Below are positions 1 through 8,544 of a DNA stretch of 51,548 bases, in pieces. The first letter of the stretch is position 1, and each line of letters opens with the position of its first letter. Below the pieces are notes generated by a model. The model worked only from the letters and a program-made list of their open reading frames with translations, was not told where the DNA came from and searched no databases. The DNA comes from Burkholderia sp. LMG 13014. GTDB lineage: Bacteria; Pseudomonadota; Gammaproteobacteria; Burkholderiales; Burkholderiaceae. Both the position numbers and the translations under genes were made by a program. The stretch covers positions 1-51,548 of the forward strand of contig NZ_CAJNKE010000008.1 of NCBI RefSeq assembly GCF_905232215.1, in the 5' to 3' direction.

Positions 1-40
1 TCTCTTTTCGTTGGGAGCGTCTGATGTGTATATGAGACTG
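1..40. other. Residual Illumina Nextera adapter (not genomic)
   Basis: Bases 8-40 align without gaps to the 33-base Nextera/Tn5 read-1 adapter, with 28 identities and 5 substitutions. The clearest part is GATGTGTATATGAGACTG at 23-40, against the mosaic-end sequence GATGTGTATAAGAGACAG. Bases 1-7 would then be the tail of an index and resemble one common i5 index with one mismatch; this last point is from memory and weaker. The genomic sequence therefore starts at 41. The TTG and ATG codons in this stretch are not real starts. The adapter identity is established knowledge; the artefact reading is inference from the match. Confidence 0.88.
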
Positions 41-622
41 CGCTTCTACACGCTCGCCGCCGACGGATCGGCCGCCACGCCCACCGCGTCGGCCAATCCG
101 GCCTTCCTGATCCAGGTACCTGCCGTCGGCGTCCCCGAGCAGGTTGCAAAGAATCAGTTCGTCGTGCAGAAAAGCATCGGGCAAGTCGATGTGCTCGAGC
201 AGGAACGCTGGGCGTCGGCGCCGGCCGACGAGATTCGCAGTGCGCTTTCGTCGGCGCTGGCGCGTCAGCTCGATACGATCGACGTCGCCCATTCGGCCTA
301 CCCGCCCGGCGTACCGGTGTACCGGGTAAGCGTGGACGTACAGCGGTTCGAATCGTGGCCTGGCCAGCGTGCCGTGCTCGATGCCGTGTGGAGCGTGCGC
401 TCGCTCTCCAGCCAGCGCGTCACGACCTGTCACACTCACGCGAGCGTGCCGGTGACGGCGGGCTACGACGCGCTCGTGACCGGGCACCGTCAGGCGATCG
501 GCCAGCTTGCGACGGAGATCGCCGGCACGGTACGCGCAATGGCGACCGCGCAGCGCATCGCCAAAAACGTCGATACGGCGTCGCCGGCCATGCGCTGCCC
601 TGCCGCACCCGAACAGTCATGA
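41..622 (+). CDS. PqiC/YmbA-type ABC transport auxiliary lipoprotein, 5'-truncated
   Basis: The 193 visible residues begin with RFYTLAADG, which resembles the (Y/F)YTL motif that follows the lipidated cysteine in the PqiC (DUF330) family. The signal peptide and lipobox are missing because the contig begins here, behind adapter sequence. Members are outer-membrane-anchored periplasmic lipoproteins that work with MCE-domain proteins (PqiB/MlaD type) in lipid transport between membranes. Typical family features seen are a central AxxLxxALxxQL-like helix (DEIRSALSSALARQL), a beta-rich segment with VDVQRFE, and a C-terminal helix with ALVTGHRQAIGQLATEIA. The permease, ATPase and MCE genes would be expected upstream, outside the window. 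The family assignment is by pattern memory; truncation is certain if the adapter call is right. Confidence 0.75.
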   Translation, partial: RFYTLAADGSAATPTASANPAFLIQVPAVGVPEQVAKNQFVVQKSIGQVDVLEQERWASAPADEIRSALSSALARQLDTIDVAHSAYPPGVPVYRVSVDVQRFESWPGQRAVLDAVWSVRSLSSQRVTTCHTHASVPVTAGYDALVTGHRQAIGQLATEIAGTVRAMATAQRIAKNVDTASPAMRCPAAPEQS

Positions 623-930
623 CGCCCGCCGGCAACGCGCCGGCGCAGGGGCGGCGCCGGCAAAAGCGGCTGTTCCGCGCATCGCGCCGCGTGAGCACGA
701 CCGTGGACGAACGCCAGGCTGCGTGTCCCGACTCGACTCATTGAAGAGATTGGCTGATCGACCTCCGGCTGCTCAACCGAAGCAAGCGAGGTCTGCGAAC
801 GATGCAGGCAGGCAACAGGCGCAATCGAGCGCATGCCGCGCATGCGCGCCTTCCGACATCGACGACGCGCGCATCGAGGCGGGCCGATTTCACTGCATTG
901 AGAGAGGGTGACGATGGCGACAACGACGCG
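623..930. other. Intergenic region with hairpin, convergent genes
   Basis: This lies between the stop of the PqiC-like gene and the stop of the MarR gene on the other strand. At 627-645 there is a perfect 7-bp stem, CGCCGGC/GCCGGCG, with a 5-base loop directly after the stop codon. It has no T tract, so it is a possible but unproven terminator. The several overlapping reading frames here are low-complexity GC-rich frames without recognisable protein features. Confidence 0.45.
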
Positions 931-1401
931 TCACGCGTCGCGCTCGCCGAGTATCCGCTGAAGAAGCCGTGCGAGGAACATCCGCTCCTCCACCGTCAAC
1001 GGCCCCATGGCGACGGCCTCTGCTTCCGCGATGATGGCGGGGACACGCTCCGCGATGGCCATGCCTGCCGGCGTGAGCGTCAGCACCAGTGCCCGGCGAT
1101 CCCGGTCATCCCGGCACCGCACGATCAGCGCGCGACGTTCGAGATCCTGCGCCAGACGCGTGAGGCGGCTGGTGCCGCACCCGAGCACGCTCGCGAGCCG
1201 CTGGCACGACATCGCGCCGCCGCGTGCGAGCTGAACCAGCGCACGCCCCTGCGAGGAGCGGATACCGAACGCCGCCAGCATGGTCTGGTCCAGCACGTGC
1301 TTGATCGCGAGCTGCGCGCCCAGCATCGTGCGAAATCCATCCGCCTCGCGCGATGCGTCACCCAGGCCGGAGCGTGCGAGCGAGTCGGGCACGTACTGCA
1401 T
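931..1401 (-). CDS. MarR-family transcriptional regulator
   Basis: A 156-residue protein with a MarR-type winged helix: helices around residues 35-85 (including SCQRLASVLGCGTSRLTRLAQDLE as recognition region) and a wing with RDDRDRRALVLTLT, the usual D-x-R-x3-(V/L)xLT pattern at about 98-110. The ATG at 1401 shares one base with the TAA of the upstream efflux lipoprotein gene (TAATG), so it is the translationally coupled last gene of the efflux operon. A MarR protein in this position usually represses its own efflux operon and is released by the phenolic or aromatic ligand that the pump exports; that role is inferred here. A long overlapping frame continues upstream but is antisense-like noise against the efflux gene. 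Start chosen because it gives the normal family length. Confidence 0.88.
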   Translation of the reverse strand: MQYVPDSLARSGLGDASREADGFRTMLGAQLAIKHVLDQTMLAAFGIRSSQGRALVQLARGGAMSCQRLASVLGCGTSRLTRLAQDLERRALIVRCRDDRDRRALVLTLTPAGMAIAERVPAIIAEAEAVAMGPLTVEERMFLARLLQRILGERDA

Positions 1402-2885
1402 TACCGCGGGTTCAGGACAACAGGCGCGTCCGACCGGTAGCCGCCGCCGAGCGCCTTCGCCAACGCGATGTCCTGGCCGATTCGCCGGCCGTCGATGTCG
1501 AGCAGCGCAATCCGTTCCTGAATGACGGCCTGCCTCGCCTCGACCGCGGTCAACTGGCTCGCCAGCCCGCGCTGGTAGTGGGCCTCGGCGCTGTCCTGGG
1601 TGAACGTCACCGCGCGGATCTTCTCGGTTTGCAGGGCCGCCTCGGCGTCGAGATCCTGCAGCCGGTTGCCGCTCGTCGCCACGTCGCGCACGGCGTTCAG
1701 CACCGACTGGTTGTACTGCAGGATCAGCAGGTTGCTCGCGGTGCGGGCGTTGCCGAGGTTCGCGTTGAGCCGCCCCCCGTCGAAGATCGGCAGGGTCAGG
1801 CCGGGCACCAGGTTGATCTGCTGGCTGGCATGCGTGAACAGGTCGGCCAGATGCAACGCATTGACGCCGAAGAATGCCTTGATGTCGAAGCTCGGATAGA
1901 ACGCGGCCTTCGCCGCGTCGATCTTGTCGAACGACGCTTCGACGTACCAGCGCATCGCCTGCAGATCCGGGCGGCGCGCCAGCAGTTCGTACGACAGTGT
2001 CGCAGGCAACGCGGACGGCGGCGCCGGCAACGGCACGGGCCGGATCTCGGCGAGATCGTCCGGCCCCGCGCCGATCAGCGCGCGCAGGGCTTCGCGCTGT
2101 TGCGTGATGCGCCCCCGGGCGGCCACGATCTGCCGTGCCGTGGCCAGCTGCTGCGCGCGGGCGACCTCGGTCTGCGTCTGCGGCTCGAGCCCCCGCGCCG
2201 CCCGCGCGGCGTGCGCATTCAGCGAAAACGTCGCGACGTCCTGCAACTGCTGCAGCAGCTCGATGAGCCGATAGGTGGTCTGGATACCGTAGTAAAGCTG
2301 CACCACGTCCGCGGAAAGCTCCAGTTCGACGGCAGACGTCTCGACCACCCGCGCGTTGTGCACCCCCAGCGCAGCCGCCACCTGTGCGCGCGCCTTGCCC
2401 CAGATATCGATGTCGAGGCTCGCGCCGAGACCGACGATGCCTTCCGTGTACCACGGCCCGGTTGCGCCAATGAGCGGTTCATTTCCTGAATAGGCGCCCA
2501 GGAAGCCGTTGCCCGACACGCGCTCGCGGTCCACCGAGGCCAGTGCCCCCACCTGCAGGCCGGTGCCCGATTTCACGAGGTCGACGTCGGCCTTGGCCTG
2601 CGACACGCGCGTCCGCGCGATCGCCATCGTCGGCGAATCGGCCAGCGCACGCCCGACCAGCGCGTCCAGTTGCGGATCGCCGTAGCGCGTCCACCAGCGC
2701 GCCGACGGCCAGCCGTCCTTCGCCAGATGGATGTCATCGGCCAAGCGGATGCGCTCGGCGTCGAGCGTCGCCGCCGGCTTCACGTCATGACGGATCAACG
2801 CACAGGCGGACAGGCCGCACAGCAACACCGCGACGGAGATACGGCGCAACGATGAACGGAAGGGACGAATCAACGAATCAGTCAT
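1401..2885 (-). CDS. mdtP: Outer-membrane efflux lipoprotein, NodT/MdtP type
   Basis: A 494-residue TolC-superfamily channel of the RND/NodT lipoprotein type. The N terminus has a basic stretch, a hydrophobic segment and a lipobox LSAC with Cys28, so it is lipidated and anchored in the outer membrane. Two repeated outer-membrane-factor halves follow; the sequences ARWWTRYGDPQLDALV and LLARRPDLQAMRW are typical landmarks of this family. The E. coli MdtP is of nearly the same length. The gene follows the FUSC gene with an ATGA overlap (start 2885, previous stop 2882) and leads into marR with a one-base overlap. It should form the exit duct for the MdtN/MdtO-like inner-membrane parts. The mdtP symbol rests on gene order as well as family. 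Confidence 0.88.
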   Translation of the reverse strand: MTDSLIRPFRSSLRRISVAVLLCGLSACALIRHDVKPAATLDAERIRLADDIHLAKDGWPSARWWTRYGDPQLDALVGRALADSPTMAIARTRVSQAKADVDLVKSGTGLQVGALASVDRERVSGNGFLGAYSGNEPLIGATGPWYTEGIVGLGASLDIDIWGKARAQVAAALGVHNARVVETSAVELELSADVVQLYYGIQTTYRLIELLQQLQDVATFSLNAHAARAARGLEPQTQTEVARAQQLATARQIVAARGRITQQREALRALIGAGPDDLAEIRPVPLPAPPSALPATLSYELLARRPDLQAMRWYVEASFDKIDAAKAAFYPSFDIKAFFGVNALHLADLFTHASQQINLVPGLTLPIFDGGRLNANLGNARTASNLLILQYNQSVLNAVRDVATSGNRLQDLDAEAALQTEKIRAVTFTQDSAEAHYQRGLASQLTAVEARQAVIQERIALLDIDGRRIGQDIALAKALGGGYRSDAPVVLNPR

Positions 2886-4975
2886 GCTTGCGAAGCTCGA
2901 GAAGTCAATACTGGACCGGCGGGTTCCGGCGCCCAGGCGGGCAAGCCCGAGATCTGGCCGGCCAGGCTTTCAGCCCGGGTCGTCAGCCGGTCGTACGCGG
3001 CCCGCAGGGCATCGGTCGGCCCGGCCGCAAGATCCGCCGCGCAGCATTCGGCCAGCGCATCGAGCGACGCGCGCGGCGGCGCGCTCACCGTCAGCGGATG
3101 CGCGGCCAGCGCGTCCGCATAGCCGTCGAGGCATGCGGCCAGCTCGTGCTGGAAGGCGGTTGCCGCGGTCGCGGTTCGCACCGGCCACGACGCACGTCGC
3201 TCCGCGCCGAACGCGTTGACCGCCAGCAGGATTTCCCGGGACCGGGCCAGCAGCGCCTGCATGCGCAGGGTCAGGCCTTCGTGCTCGCCGTCCGCCATCT
3301 GCCATCCCGGCTCAAGCGCGACGCGCGCCGACATCGCCTCGCTGTCGCCCAGCTCGCTCCAGAGGCCGACGGGCACCGGCTGAACCGTCTCCGCACGGAG
3401 ATGCTCGCCGATCCGGCGCAGCAGCCGCGCGGCGCGCTGGCGCAGCGCTTCGCCTTCCGCCTCGGGCCACAGGCACGCATGGACGACCGTCGACACGACG
3501 ACACCGAGCAGGATCCCGATCATCCGGTCGCGGATTTCGGTGAGGTCGGTGGTCGGGCCGAATTTCTCCAGCAAGGCCAGCGCGAACGTAAACACGATCT
3601 GCGTGCCGGCATAGCTGATGCGTTCCGACCCGGCGGACACCCACGCGCCCAGTGCCACCACCGGCAACGTCATCATCAACAGGCCGACGATATCGTCGAG
3701 ATGCGGCACGACCCACACGACCATCGCGAGCGCCAGTGCGCTGCCGACCGCGGCGCCGCCGATCCGGAGCGCCGCCCGCTGGGTCGTGGCGCCGAGGCTC
3801 GGCTGTGCAACGATCAGGCAACTCAGCATCATCGTGTGAATGCCGGGCCAATCGGTCGCGACATAGAAGACGTAGCTGAGCAGCGCGGCCATCAGCGTCT
3901 TCAATGCGAACTGCACGTAGGCGGGATTGGTCAACGCGTCGGGAACCAGCAGGCGCGCCTTCTCGGCCGGAGACGGGGCGGCCGGCGGGGCGGCGGATCG
4001 ATCCGCGAACGCCAGCAACGCGTCGCGCATTTCCGCCAGCGCGCCGGGCAAGCCGTCCGTCGGCAAGTCGACCAGCGACGGCGGCGCGACGAATCGCGCG
4101 CCCGTTTCGATCGCGTCGTCGAGACCGCGGCATGCGTCGCGCAGTGCGCGTATCGCGTCTGCCGTCGTGCCGGCCGCGGCGTCCTGCAGATGGCCGGCCG
4201 CCGCGTACAGGCGGGACACCGTCGCCACCCGTGCGAGATGCAGCGCCTGATTCGCGCGATACGACGCATCCCGCATCGTCGCAAAGCGCAGCAGCTTCTG
4301 GAGCGTCAGCGCACCGGCCTGGATGTCTCGCGCGCCCGGCCCGCCGGCTGCCGATGCGCGACGGTCGAGCCGGGCCAGCGCCGCATCGATCGCCGTCAGC
4401 TGGCCGCGCATGGCCGCCTCGAGCTGACGCACCGGTTCCGCGGGCAGGAACAGCGTATTGATCGCGAGCGTCACCGCGATCGCGTAGTTGACCGCGACCC
4501 ACACCCACAACGTGGTGCGCACCAGCAGTTCGGCCTGGTCGGTTCGATCGACGAACGTCTGCACGTAAATGACGACGATCGCGACGATGAAGAACACGAC
4601 CCCGATCTTCGCCACCCGCATCATGTAGACGCTGAACAGGAACAGCACGCTCGCGAGCAGAATCCGCAGCAACGGATAGTCGTAGGTGAACTTGAGCACC
4701 AGGATCGCGCTGCCGACCGCCACGGTCGAGCCGATCACGAACAGCACGCCGATCAGCCGCGTCACCACCACGTTCGCCTGCGTCACGTAAAACACGACGA
4801 TCAGCGACAGCGCCAGCAGCGGCACCTGCAACGCCATCGACGCGACGATGACGAGCGCGCTCGCGAGCACGCAACGCAGCGTCACGTTCAGGCGCCCCGG
4901 GTACGGCCGGATTTCGCCGCCGATGAAGCGGGCGAAGCGCTGCAGGCGGCTCGCGGCGGGATGCCCGGCGCTCAT
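2882..4975 (-). CDS. mdtO: FUSC-family inner-membrane efflux protein, MdtO/AaeB type
   Basis: About 697 residues with two membrane blocks, each of several hydrophobic helices (roughly 25-170 and 365-510), separated and followed by soluble, Ala/Arg-rich helical domains. This is the fusaric acid resistance (FUSC) architecture. Relatives (AaeB, MdtO) form the inner-membrane component of pumps for hydroxylated aromatic acids and some dyes. I chose ATG 4975 (MSAGHPAAS) because GGTGAG lies six bases upstream. An in-frame ATG at 4996 would overlap the preceding gene by 14 bases and lacks a ribosome binding site. The gene sits between the HlyD-like adaptor and the outer-membrane lipoprotein, as in E. 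coli ytcA-mdtNOP. The exact substrate is not visible. Confidence 0.87.
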   Translation of the reverse strand: MSAGHPAASRLQRFARFIGGEIRPYPGRLNVTLRCVLASALVIVASMALQVPLLALSLIVVFYVTQANVVVTRLIGVLFVIGSTVAVGSAILVLKFTYDYPLLRILLASVLFLFSVYMMRVAKIGVVFFIVAIVVIYVQTFVDRTDQAELLVRTTLWVWVAVNYAIAVTLAINTLFLPAEPVRQLEAAMRGQLTAIDAALARLDRRASAAGGPGARDIQAGALTLQKLLRFATMRDASYRANQALHLARVATVSRLYAAAGHLQDAAAGTTADAIRALRDACRGLDDAIETGARFVAPPSLVDLPTDGLPGALAEMRDALLAFADRSAAPPAAPSPAEKARLLVPDALTNPAYVQFALKTLMAALLSYVFYVATDWPGIHTMMLSCLIVAQPSLGATTQRAALRIGGAAVGSALALAMVVWVVPHLDDIVGLLMMTLPVVALGAWVSAGSERISYAGTQIVFTFALALLEKFGPTTDLTEIRDRMIGILLGVVVSTVVHACLWPEAEGEALRQRAARLLRRIGEHLRAETVQPVPVGLWSELGDSEAMSARVALEPGWQMADGEHEGLTLRMQALLARSREILLAVNAFGAERRASWPVRTATAATAFQHELAACLDGYADALAAHPLTVSAPPRASLDALAECCAADLAAGPTDALRAAYDRLTTRAESLAGQISGLPAWAPEPAGPVLTSRASQA

Positions 4976-4982
4976 GTCACGC

Positions 4983-6038
4983 TCACCGTGCCGCATCGTG
5001 CACGGCGGCGCCCGGCCGCAGCGTGGCCACCGCCGAGGTGCCGATCCGGAACGTCTCGGGGTCCGGGTTCCGCACCGCGATCTTCACCGGGAAACGCTGC
5101 GACACGTGCACCCAGTTGATGCTGCGCGCCACGCGCGGCAAGCCCTCCAGCACCACGCCGCCGTCGTCGGGCAACACCCCGTAGCTGATCGAATCGATCG
5201 TGCCGTCGAAGCGCCGGCCCGTGTCGCTCATCAGGTAGACGGTGGCCGGCATGCCCGCGCGCACGTCTTTCAGGTCGGTCTCGCGGAAATTGGCGATCAC
5301 ATACCAGTGACGCGTATCGATCAGCGTGAAGACCGGCTTGAGCGCGGATGCGAACTGGCCGACCGTCGTGCGCAACGCAGCCACCCGGCCGTCGAACGGT
5401 GCGCGCACTTCGGTGAACTCGAGGTTCAGCTCCGCGAGGGCGATCTGCGCATCGACTTCCGCGCGCTGCGCCACCAGCGCATCCACGCCGCTCACGGCCG
5501 CGGCCGCCTGCTGCGCCTGCAGCATCGCCGCGTTCAGCTCCGCCTGCGCCGCCCGTTGCGCGGTACGCGCCCGATCGACATCTTCCGCCGACGTATAGCC
5601 GTGCGCGAGCAGCGGCTCGACGCGATGCAGCGTATCCGTCGCCTGGTTGGCCTGCGCGCGCGAGCGCTCGACCGCCGCCTTCACGGAATCGGCGTTGTAC
5701 TGCTGCGCATTGACCGAGCGCTGCGTCAGGGCGATCTGCCTGTCGAGCGTGACCCGTCGGGCACGCGCCTGATCCAGCGCGTCCTGGTAAGGCCGCGGGT
5801 CGATCCGGAACAGCAGGTCGCCCCGCTTGACCGGCTGGTTGTCGCGTACCGGCATCTCGACGATCTTGCCGTTCACTTCCGGCACGACGTTGATCGTGTC
5901 GGCATAGACATAGGCGTCGTCGGTCGTCGGCGCACGATCGAGCCGCCACAGGACGACGCCGAGCAACACCAGCGCGGCCACCACGATGAGCCAGGTAACG
6001 ATGGACTTTTTGCGCGATGCGCCGGAAGCGTCGGACAT
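4983..6038 (-). CDS. mdtN: HlyD/EmrA-type membrane fusion protein, MdtN-like
   Basis: A 351-residue periplasmic adaptor. One N-terminal membrane anchor (about residues 12-32) is followed by TTDDAYVYADTINVVPEVNGKI, the standard beginning of the HlyD/EmrA barrel and lipoyl half-motif. A long Ala/Gln-rich coiled-coil hairpin occupies roughly 80-190. The second lipoyl half follows (EVRAPFDGRVAALRTTVGQ), then a beta-barrel with YVIANFRETDL and a C-terminal domain. Start 6038 (MSDASGASRKK) gives the usual short cytoplasmic tail before the anchor; the frame remains open further upstream but overlaps the preceding small gene. The stop lies seven bases before the FUSC start. It should bridge the FUSC pump and the NodT-type channel. 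E. coli MdtN is of very similar length. Confidence 0.88.
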   Translation of the reverse strand: MSDASGASRKKSIVTWLIVVAALVLLGVVLWRLDRAPTTDDAYVYADTINVVPEVNGKIVEMPVRDNQPVKRGDLLFRIDPRPYQDALDQARARRVTLDRQIALTQRSVNAQQYNADSVKAAVERSRAQANQATDTLHRVEPLLAHGYTSAEDVDRARTAQRAAQAELNAAMLQAQQAAAAVSGVDALVAQRAEVDAQIALAELNLEFTEVRAPFDGRVAALRTTVGQFASALKPVFTLIDTRHWYVIANFRETDLKDVRAGMPATVYLMSDTGRRFDGTIDSISYGVLPDDGGVVLEGLPRVARSINWVHVSQRFPVKIAVRNPDPETFRIGTSAVATLRPGAAVHDAAR

Positions 6039-6052
6039 AACGGTACGCGTGA

Positions 6053-6322
6053 TCAGTGAGGAAAGAAGAGCAGCCAGAACGCCATCGCGAACACCGCGGA
6101 CAGTGCGGGGTAGCCGATCGCCACCGGCGCGAGCAGATCGCGCTTGCCGCACTTGCCCAGCGCGACGTGGACGACCACGGTGCCCAGCACGCCGCCGACG
6201 ATGCAGAACAGCCAATCCGGAAAAGCCGCGCCGAATACGGCAACCGACGGCGCGGGCGCGCATCCTTCGAGCAACAGGCTTGCCGCAATCGAAACGATGG
6301 TCAGGGCGATGGACGAACGCAT
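6053..6322 (-). CDS. ytcA: YtcA-like small membrane lipoprotein
   Basis: An 89-residue protein with a signal sequence ending in a lipobox (LLEGC), followed by two hydrophobic segments (FPDWLFCIVGGVLGTVVVHVAL and AIGYPALSAVFAMAFWLLFF). This matches the YtcA family, whose gene precedes mdtNOP in enterobacteria, and its position here as first gene of the efflux operon agrees. The stop is 14 bases before the adaptor start. Function of the family is not established; a role as an accessory inner-membrane subunit is inference from conserved neighbourhood. The start is uncertain: ATG 6358 would add 12 residues before the signal sequence, and neither start has a strong ribosome binding site. Confidence 0.75.
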   Translation of the reverse strand: MRSSIALTIVSIAASLLLEGCAPAPSVAVFGAAFPDWLFCIVGGVLGTVVVHVALGKCGKRDLLAPVAIGYPALSAVFAMAFWLLFFPH

Positions 6323-6665
6323 CTGCAAGGTACTCACGACAACGGGCAGGGACGGCATGACGGGATGCCGGCGAATGGCTTCATGGATTGAACGAACAGG
6401 GCGCGAGAACGCGCGGGCGGGTGGCCGCGACAGCCGGACGCGGGTTCCGCCGCCTGGCGGAACACCTGTCGGGCCGGGATCGGGCACCGCGCGGCTCGAT
6501 CCACGATGTTAGAGGGCGGGGCACGGCCGGAGAATCGTGAAATCGCACAACGACACTGTGAAAATCTCCAATGCCGGGCTTCGCCGGCCGGCGCCGTGCC
6601 GCCGGTCGAGCCTCGCGAGCATGCCGCCGGGGTGCGGCCTCGGCACCCCGACAGCGCGCGCCGGC

Positions 6666-7748
6666 CTAGAACGTATGACGCAGGCCGACCACCGTACCGA
6701 CGGTCGTACCGGGCCCCTCGTGCAGCGCACCGTTGATCGCGAGCCCGGTATTCATCAGGCCGTGGTTGTGAACCACGCCGACCTGCCCGTAAACCGTCGT
6801 CGCTTTCGACAGGAAGTACCGCAGCCCGATCGCGGTCAGCACCGAGCGGTTGCCGGTATCGTTGCCGTCGCTCGTCACCCATGCGCCCGCATCGGCTTCG
6901 ACGGCAGGCGTGATGGTGTAGCTTGCGCCGGCGCCGTACACGCGGCTGTCGAACCCGCCGCTCACCTTGTAGAGCGCATAGGAACCCTTGACGGTCAGGT
7001 CGCCGAAACTGTATGCCGCGCCGATGGTGCGGCCGGTAAACGGGACGGTGCTGGGAATCGGCGTCCCCGCCGTGCCGCCCGCGTTGCCGTTGTAGAGCGC
7101 CGCCGTGACGAGGAATCCGCCTCGCTGGTATTTGAGGCTCGCCGAATACTGCCGCCCCGCCTGGAAATCGCCCGCCTTCCCGCCCAGTCCGAACATCGCG
7201 CTGCCCTGGAAGCCGGCGATGTCCGGGCTCGTATACGACACCGCGTTCTGGTTGAACAGCCCCGTCACCAGCACGCTGTCGACATAGATGACGGCACCGC
7301 TGCCGAAATACGCCACGTCGCGCGGATCGGTGCCGATCAGCGACAGCACGAACGGCGAGTATTGCAGGCCGGCCTTGACCGCCCCGAAGCCGCCGCTCAA
7401 CCCGATCCACGCCTGGCGGCCGAACATGTTGCCGTTCGAATTGCCGAATCCGCCGCTCGGGATGTCGATGCCGCTCTCGAGGACGAACGTGGCCTTCATC
7501 CCGCCGCCCAGATCCTCCACGCCCCGCAAGCCGAATCGCGATGCCGACGCGGCACCGTCGACCATCGCGAACTGGTGGCCGGCGTTCGCGCCGGTCGCCG
7601 GATTCAGCGACTTGTTCGTGTAGAGCACGGCGGCATCGAGCACGCCGTAGAGCGTGACGCTGCTTTGCGCATGCGCCATGCCGGACGTCGCGCCCAGCGA
7701 CGCAGCAATGGCCAGGCCGAGCGTTCCCTGACGCCATGTCGATTTCAT
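6666..7748 (-). CDS. General Gram-negative porin (OmpC-like, Porin_4 type)
   Basis: A 360-residue outer-membrane trimeric porin of the betaproteobacterial type. It has a signal peptide ending in MAHAQSS, then SVTLYGVLDAAVLY, the first strand common to this family, SRFGLRGVEDLGGGMKATFVLE, and a C-terminal strand ending in VGLRHTF with the terminal Phe that serves as the assembly signal. ATG 7748 is chosen because GGAGG lies a few bases upstream; the frame extends 11 codons further without support. It stands alone, in the same direction as the efflux operon but 340 bases upstream of it. Substrate selectivity cannot be read from the sequence. Confidence 0.93.
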   Translation of the reverse strand: MKSTWRQGTLGLAIAASLGATSGMAHAQSSVTLYGVLDAAVLYTNKSLNPATGANAGHQFAMVDGAASASRFGLRGVEDLGGGMKATFVLESGIDIPSGGFGNSNGNMFGRQAWIGLSGGFGAVKAGLQYSPFVLSLIGTDPRDVAYFGSGAVIYVDSVLVTGLFNQNAVSYTSPDIAGFQGSAMFGLGGKAGDFQAGRQYSASLKYQRGGFLVTAALYNGNAGGTAGTPIPSTVPFTGRTIGAAYSFGDLTVKGSYALYKVSGGFDSRVYGAGASYTITPAVEADAGAWVTSDGNDTGNRSVLTAIGLRYFLSKATTVYGQVGVVHNHGLMNTGLAINGALHEGPGTTVGTVVGLRHTF

Positions 7749-8544
7749 GTCTATCCTCCAACCCAAGATCGTTATTTTCAATGTCGCGTCACGGCTGGAT
7801 GCCGATCGGCGCTTTCGCTACACGTCACAACAGGTCCGTCACGGCCGGTTCTCGCGCCGCGCGGATGCTTCCCGATCCGGACGCGTCACGTCCGGCAGAA
7901 ACTGAACATGCGTCGACGCGATCGACGACGCACATGGCCTTCATCGACGGCATTGCATGTCGAGCGACAGGCAATCGCCGCGGGCCATCCGGCATTCGCT
8001 ACCGACGCGATCGAGCCGTCACCGCCCACGCCGACCCGTGCCGACCCGCGCGGGCCAACGTTGCGGCCGCGGCCATGGCAGGCCGATCCGGCCCGATGCC
8101 GCACTCGGCTGAGGAAGGGAAAGGCGGGCGCCATCGCGCGACGGGCGGCGCCGCGCACGATGGCGCCCGTGCGTCAGGAGGCGAACCTCGTCGGGCCCGC
8201 AGGGGTGATCGGCAGCAGGCAGGTACAGGTCGATGACGTCTGACCGATCGGCGATGCGGTAGGCACAAAGGACTCCTTGACATACTTCCGGTAGGGCTCG
8301 ATTCGACGAAGCACGTCGGTCACGATGTCATGCGAAACGAGGATGACCGTATCGCAGCGCCGGATCGACGTGAACTGAATGCAAGACTAAAAGCAGGCCC
8401 GGTGGATGTGCCCCCCTCCAAAGGGGAGGCCGGCGCGTGGCGACGGGGGGGCGCGATGCGACTCCCCCCCTACCGTGGGAAAACCCTCATCGCAGTGGTG
8501 GCGACTATCATTAACATGATGTGGTGCATTCCGGACTCTCCCCC
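7749..8544. other. Long divergent intergenic region with G7/C7 hairpin
   Basis: Nearly 800 bases between the divergent porin and LuxR genes. Several frames are open on both strands but none has a convincing start, ribosome binding site or known motif. Short protein-like stretches on the minus strand around 8170-8390 are split between frames and could be remnants of a decayed gene. At 8445-8451 there is a run of seven G and at 8464-8470 a run of seven C, able to form a 7-bp stem with a 12-base loop about 75 bases before the LuxR start. A weaker C6/G4 pair lies at 8411-8426. The region probably holds the promoters of both genes. Confidence 0.5.

Noticed and set aside
931-2454. A 507-residue minus-strand frame ending in the MarR sequence
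   Set aside because: Only the last 156 residues are MarR; the rest is antisense-like, Arg-rich and overlaps the efflux lipoprotein gene in another frame.
8170-8390. Short protein-like stretches on the minus strand, for example with VILVSHDIVTDVLRRIEPYRK
   Set aside because: No start codon or ribosome binding site, and the coding-like signal is split between frames. It may be a decayed gene, but the evidence is too thin to call.
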